64,000 nucleotides of DNA, taken from assembly GCA_020436935.1 (NCBI GenBank), contig JAGQWX010000013.1, forward strand, positions 35,489 through 99,488, written 5' to 3'. The position numbers and the translations under genes are program-made. The stretch comes from Saprospiraceae bacterium. GTDB taxonomy: Bacteria > Bacteroidota > Bacteroidia > Chitinophagales > Saprospiraceae. This document shows positions 60,187-64,000 of the stretch, piece after piece. Within the stretch, counting starts at the first letter, position 1. Each line of letters starts with the position of its first letter. Below the pieces are notes generated by a model, which had not been told where the DNA came from, did no database searches, and worked only from the letters and a program-made list of their open reading frames with translations.

Positions 60187-62910
60187 ATGAGCGAAGAGAA
60201 GAACGAAATAATCCCCGGCGGTGAAGATCACCTGGTGACCTTGACCAATATGTACGAGGAGTATTTTCTGGACTATGCCTCCTATGTAATTCTTGAAAGA
60301 GCTGTTCCCCACCTTGATGATGGATTCAAGCCCGTACAAAGGCGTATCCTGCATTCACTGAGAGAAATGGACGATGGCCGATTCCACAAGGTGGCCAATG
60401 TCATCGGTCAGACGATGCAGTACCACCCTCACGGAGACGCAGCCATTGGTGACGCACTGGTCAACCTGGGTCAAAAAGACCTGCTGATCGATTGCCAGGG
60501 TAACTGGGGAGATATTCGCACGGGTGATAGTGCAGCAGCGCCAAGATACATCGAAGCCCGACTCACCAAGTTTGCTCTTGAGGTCGTATTCAATCCTCAG
60601 ACTACCGACTGGCAGCTCACTTATGACGGCAGACGCAAGGAACCCATTACCCTGCCGGTGAAATTTCCGATGATCCTCGCTCAGGGCGTGGAAGGTATTG
60701 CCGTGGGTCTTGCTACCAAAATTATGCCCCACAACTTCATCGAGCTCATCAAAGAAAGCATCAAAGTACTCAGGGGAAAGAAACCGGTCATCTATCCGGA
60801 TTTTCAGACCGGAGGATTTGTTGACGTCAGCGAATACAACGACGGAGCCCGCGGAGGAAGAATCAAGTCGCGCGCTAAAATCAAAATAGTAGATAAAACT
60901 TCACTGGCGGTGACAGAGCTGCCATTTGGTGTGACAACTCCAAGCCTTATTGACTCCATCATCAAGGCTTCAGAGAAAGGAAAAATTAAGATCAAAAAGG
61001 TTTTGGACAATACTGCTAAAGATGTAGAAGTCCTCATCGAACTTGCCAGTGGAGTGTCCCCTGATGTGACTGTCGATGCCCTGTATGCCTTTACGGATTG
61101 CGAAGTTTCAATATCGCCCAATGCTTGTGTCATTCTGGACAATAAACCTCAATTTCTCGGAGTTTCTGACCTGCTGATCATTTCAACCATGCGCACAAAA
61201 GAACTGCTGCGCCAGGAACTTGAAATCAGAAAAGGCGAATTAGAGGAAAAATGGCACCTAGCGAGTCTGGAAAAAATCTTTATTGAAAAAAGAATTTACC
61301 GCGACATAGAAGAGTGTGAGACCTGGGAAGATGTCATCACCACCATCGACGTTGGACTCAAAAAATACGTGGCAACCCCTTCCGATCCTTTGGTAAAAGG
61401 CGATGGAAGGTTGATGCTGATGAGGGACATTACTGAAGAGGACATCGTCAAACTCACCGAGATCAGGATCAAACGCATCTCCAAATACAATACCTTCAAG
61501 GCTGAAGAATACATCAGCAACCTGGAAGCAGAACTGGAGCAAGTCAAACACGATCTCGAACACCTGACCGACTATGCCATCGCCTACTTTGAGCGCTTGC
61601 TTGAGAAATACGGTAAGGGCAAAGAGCGCAAAACAGAAATCATTTCAATTGAAAATATTGAAGTGCAGCAAGTCGTAGCCAACAATGCAAAACTCTACGT
61701 TAACCGGGTGGACGGCTTCATCGGTATGGGCATGAAAAAAGATGAGTTTGTCTCAGACTGCTCTGACATCGACGACGTCATAGCTTTCACTAAGGATGGC
61801 AAATTCAAGGTGGTACGGATTGCAGACAAGGTATTCATCGGCAAGGACATCATTCACACTGAAGTCTGGAGAAAATCCGATGAGCGTACGACCTACAATA
61901 TGATTTATCTGGACGGGGCCTCAGGCACAGCCTATGCAAAAAGGTTCAACGTGACGGCCATCACCCGTGATAAAGAGTATGACCTCACTCAGGGTAATAA
62001 GGGAAGTAAAGTGATTTATTTCACCTCCAACCCCAATGGTGAGTCAGAAAAAGTCAACATACAGCTTTCACCGGGTTGCTCTGCCAAAAAGAAAGTTTTT
62101 GAATTTGACTTTGCAGACCTGGGCATCAAAGGCCGGTCAGCAAATGGCAATATCGTCACCAAGTATCCCGTAAGAAAGGTAAGTCAGCTGGAAGTTGGCA
62201 AATCGTCACTGGGTGCAATGAAAGTATGGATCGACGAAGTCTCTGGGAGGATAAATACAGATGGCCGTGGCAGACTACTCGGTGGCTTTGACACCGGAGA
62301 AATGCTGCTGGTGATCTACAACGATGGTCACTATGAATACAATGCACTGGATCTGACCAAAAAATACGACATGACTGCCATTGCTTACGTGGGTAAGTAT
62401 GCCAACCAGGGCAATGTCAATGTGATCTACTTCGAAGGAGAGAGAGGCTGGACCATGGTCAAACGATTTGAAATCGAAACGACGCCGTCTGACCACAAAC
62501 ACAAGTTTATCTCAGAAGCAGTCACTTCCAAACTCTATTTTGCATCCTTGAATGATGAAGACGAGGTCATTTGTCACTATAAATCCGGCAAAGAAAAGCT
62601 CACCAAAACCTTAAAAATAAGCGAATTCATTGATGTAAAGGGTTGGAAAGCGTTAGGCAATAAATTGATCGAAGGTAAGCTGACATCTGTGGAGCTTATT
62701 AAGACAGAAGAGCCTGCCAAAGTTGAAGAAGAACCAACGAATGAAAAAAACATTGTTTCAACAGAATCAGAATTAAAGCCAGGCAAAACACCTAAGCAGG
62801 CAAGTTTGTTTGGCGAAGATGACAATGAATCAAAGGATATTTCAAATGAAGATCCTGACAAAACCAATGGTAAGTTTAAGTCAGGGGATACTATTGAATT
62901 TGATCTTTAA
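60187..62910 (+). CDS. parC: DNA topoisomerase IV subunit A (ParC)
   Basis: 907-residue type IIA topoisomerase subunit that cuts DNA and decatenates daughter chromosomes. Active-site tyrosine Y121 in SAAAPRYIEARLTKFA, with the winged-helix region QYHPHGDAAIGDALVNLGQK before it. A C-terminal beta-pinwheel follows a coiled segment (about 430-490). The GyrA box (QRRGGKG-like) is absent, which separates it from gyrase A, and the length fits the Bacteroidota ParC type. The tail after about 840 is acidic and low in complexity (EEPAKVEEEPTNEKN). The partner parE is not in the window. Confidence 0.92.
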   Translation: MSEEKNEIIPGGEDHLVTLTNMYEEYFLDYASYVILERAVPHLDDGFKPVQRRILHSLREMDDGRFHKVANVIGQTMQYHPHGDAAIGDALVNLGQKDLLIDCQGNWGDIRTGDSAAAPRYIEARLTKFALEVVFNPQTTDWQLTYDGRRKEPITLPVKFPMILAQGVEGIAVGLATKIMPHNFIELIKESIKVLRGKKPVIYPDFQTGGFVDVSEYNDGARGGRIKSRAKIKIVDKTSLAVTELPFGVTTPSLIDSIIKASEKGKIKIKKVLDNTAKDVEVLIELASGVSPDVTVDALYAFTDCEVSISPNACVILDNKPQFLGVSDLLIISTMRTKELLRQELEIRKGELEEKWHLASLEKIFIEKRIYRDIEECETWEDVITTIDVGLKKYVATPSDPLVKGDGRLMLMRDITEEDIVKLTEIRIKRISKYNTFKAEEYISNLEAELEQVKHDLEHLTDYAIAYFERLLEKYGKGKERKTEIISIENIEVQQVVANNAKLYVNRVDGFIGMGMKKDEFVSDCSDIDDVIAFTKDGKFKVVRIADKVFIGKDIIHTEVWRKSDERTTYNMIYLDGASGTAYAKRFNVTAITRDKEYDLTQGNKGSKVIYFTSNPNGESEKVNIQLSPGCSAKKKVFEFDFADLGIKGRSANGNIVTKYPVRKVSQLEVGKSSLGAMKVWIDEVSGRINTDGRGRLLGGFDTGEMLLVIYNDGHYEYNALDLTKKYDMTAIAYVGKYANQGNVNVIYFEGERGWTMVKRFEIETTPSDHKHKFISEAVTSKLYFASLNDEDEVICHYKSGKEKLTKTLKISEFIDVKGWKALGNKLIEGKLTSVELIKTEEPAKVEEEPTNEKNIVSTESELKPGKTPKQASLFGEDDNESKDISNEDPDKTNGKFKSGDTIEFDL

Positions 62911-63032
62911 ATTGAAAGTGCTTGTATGTTGAAAAATTTTTAGTCGATTTGGAGTACGGCATGCTTTGTTCATAATAAGATATTGAATAAACTTGCACCG
63001 TTTTTCATCTTTTATTGAAACCTATTATTCAG

Positions 63033-63875
63033 ATGATTCCATTAACAGCAATACCTCGGGTATCCGGACTCACCAAAGAAGCTTTTAAAGAGCAATATCT
63101 AGATACATCTAAGCCTGTAGTAATTACAGATTTGGTAGATTCATGGCCTGCAAAAGAAAAATGGACGCTGGATTTTTTCAAAGAAAATTTTGGCCACCTT
63201 ATGGTTCCAGTATTTTCTTCCAAAGGTTCTCAGGCAGGCAAAGGGTACATGTCGCCTGATAAAAAGATGCCACTGAAGGATTATATCTCCGCGATTCAGG
63301 AGGGAGCTACTGATCTTCGCTTGTTTTTGTACAACATCATGAACGACGCGCCCGAATTGCACTCGGATTATGAAGTACATACGATTATGGATGGTTTTTT
63401 CAAGGAATTCCCATTTACCTTTTTTGGTGGCGCAGGTTCAAAAGTGGCTATGCACTATGACATTGACCTCTCCCATGTATTTCTCACCCAATTTGATGGA
63501 AGAAAAAGAGTGGTGCTTTTCTCACCTGAGCAATCCAAATACCTATACCACCTTCCTTTTACAGTGGCAAGTTACATTGACGTTGACAATCCTGACTTTG
63601 AGAAATACCCTGCACTGAAAAAAGTAACCGGCTATGAAACCATCATCGAGCGTGGAGATACCATCTTCATACCAAGCGGTTACTGGCACTACATCATCTA
63701 TCTGGATGCCGGTTTTTCTATGAATCAGAGAGCCAATGACTCTGTCATCAAAAAGGTTCAGGGTGCAGTCAACATAGCAACTCACTTTGTGGTCGACAAA
63801 GGCATGAACCGCATCTTTGGAGAACGGTGGAAAGAAATCAAAGAAGAGATTGCTGAGTGGAGAGCCAATCATTGA
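63033..63875 (+). CDS. cupin_8/JmjC-like 2-oxoglutarate oxygenase-type protein
   Basis: 280 residues from the ATG at 63033; a TTG start at 63015 would add six residues but is unlikely in this phylum. The double-stranded beta-helix has an HxD...H iron site in KVAMHYDIDLSHVFLTQFDG and a second His in IPSGYWHYIIYLDAG. Related JmjC-type proteins hydroxylate amino-acid side chains of proteins or tRNA using iron and 2-oxoglutarate; the target here is unknown. It follows parC by 122 bp on the same strand. Confidence 0.85.
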   Translation: MIPLTAIPRVSGLTKEAFKEQYLDTSKPVVITDLVDSWPAKEKWTLDFFKENFGHLMVPVFSSKGSQAGKGYMSPDKKMPLKDYISAIQEGATDLRLFLYNIMNDAPELHSDYEVHTIMDGFFKEFPFTFFGGAGSKVAMHYDIDLSHVFLTQFDGRKRVVLFSPEQSKYLYHLPFTVASYIDVDNPDFEKYPALKKVTGYETIIERGDTIFIPSGYWHYIIYLDAGFSMNQRANDSVIKKVQGAVNIATHFVVDKGMNRIFGERWKEIKEEIAEWRANH

Positions 63876-63937
63876 TTTGGTCTTTGGTCTTTAGGTGTTG
63901 GTCTTTAGGTGTTGGTCTTTGGGTGTTGGTCTTTGTG
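63876..63937. repeat. short tandem repeat after the cupin gene
   Basis: Four to five copies of TTGGTCTTTAGGTG with small changes begin right at the stop codon of the cupin gene. The same unit occurs near 54587, so it is a dispersed repeat of this genome. Confidence 0.8.
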
Positions 63938-64000
63938 ATACCTCATAGTATTGGTTGACATGGAAATGACTAAAGTATAAAAAAGTGTTGATAACTCATT

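Noticed and set aside
63015..63032. TTG start for the cupin gene
   Set aside because: An ATG follows six codons later and matches the normal start of the fold; TTG starts are rare in this phylum.

Overview
The window is chromosomal DNA from a member of the Bacteroidota. The evidence is a SusC/SusD pair, secreted proteins with type IX secretion (T9SS) sorting tails, LytTR and 7TM-type signalling proteins, start codons without clear Shine-Dalgarno sequences, a TAnnTTTG-like promoter element, and dispersed repeats of kinds I associate with this phylum. The kelch and GIGT-type surface proteins and the MopE-like metal-binding segments suggest the Saprospiria/Chitinophagia side of the phylum, but that placement is inference.

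Layout. (1) 1-4.9 kb: the 3'-truncated gene of a GH67 alpha-glucuronidase, an array of about ten short GC-rich hairpin repeats, a KDPG/KHG aldolase and a LacI-family regulator. (2) 4.9-12.6 kb: a probable operon of two very large surface proteins with a LytTR DNA-binding protein between them, plus a small Cys-rich membrane-anchored protein. (3) 12.9-18 kb: two HisKA_3 histidine kinases, one paired with a LuxR/NarL-type response regulator; both kinase genes are preceded by the same palindrome. (4) 18-24 kb: gene remnants, an RDD protein, a lipoprotein, NhaA, and DinB, VOC and small membrane proteins. (5) 24.2-52 kb: a large arabinoxylan utilisation locus. It holds an SSS sodium/sugar symporter, susD, susC, a nine-gene minus-strand operon (GH51, GH43, GH97, GH39, carboxylesterase, three CE1 esterases, one CE6-CE1 fusion), a divergent GH10 xylanase with a T9SS tail, and a second GH51 enzyme. 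A CoA-disulfide-reductase-like flavoprotein with a rhodanese domain lies among them. (6) 52-64 kb: a T9SS-exported protein, an unrecognised exported protein, a repeat-rich spacer, tRNA-Val(GAC), a thioredoxin-like lipoprotein, dnaA, queA, an ABC permease, parC and a cupin_8/JmjC-like protein.

How it works together (inference from families). GH10 cuts the xylan backbone at the cell surface. SusC/SusD import the oligosaccharides. CE1, CE6 and carboxylesterases strip feruloyl and acetyl groups. GH51 and GH43 remove arabinose, GH67 removes (methyl)glucuronate, and GH39 finishes xylo-oligomers to xylose. The symporter can take up the released sugars, and the KDPG/KHG aldolase would complete glucuronate breakdown.

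The most notable non-coding signals are these. A LacI-type operator (core CAATCGATTG) occurs in front of the lacI gene and three times in front of susC, tying the two distant parts into one regulon. A family of three MITE-like elements shares terminal inverted repeats related to TATACTTATCGGAAATAGATT. A perfect 20-bp palindrome upstream of one histidine kinase has a near copy upstream of the other. A 44-bp near-palindrome with CG steps spaced exactly 10 bp apart lies upstream of the symporter gene.
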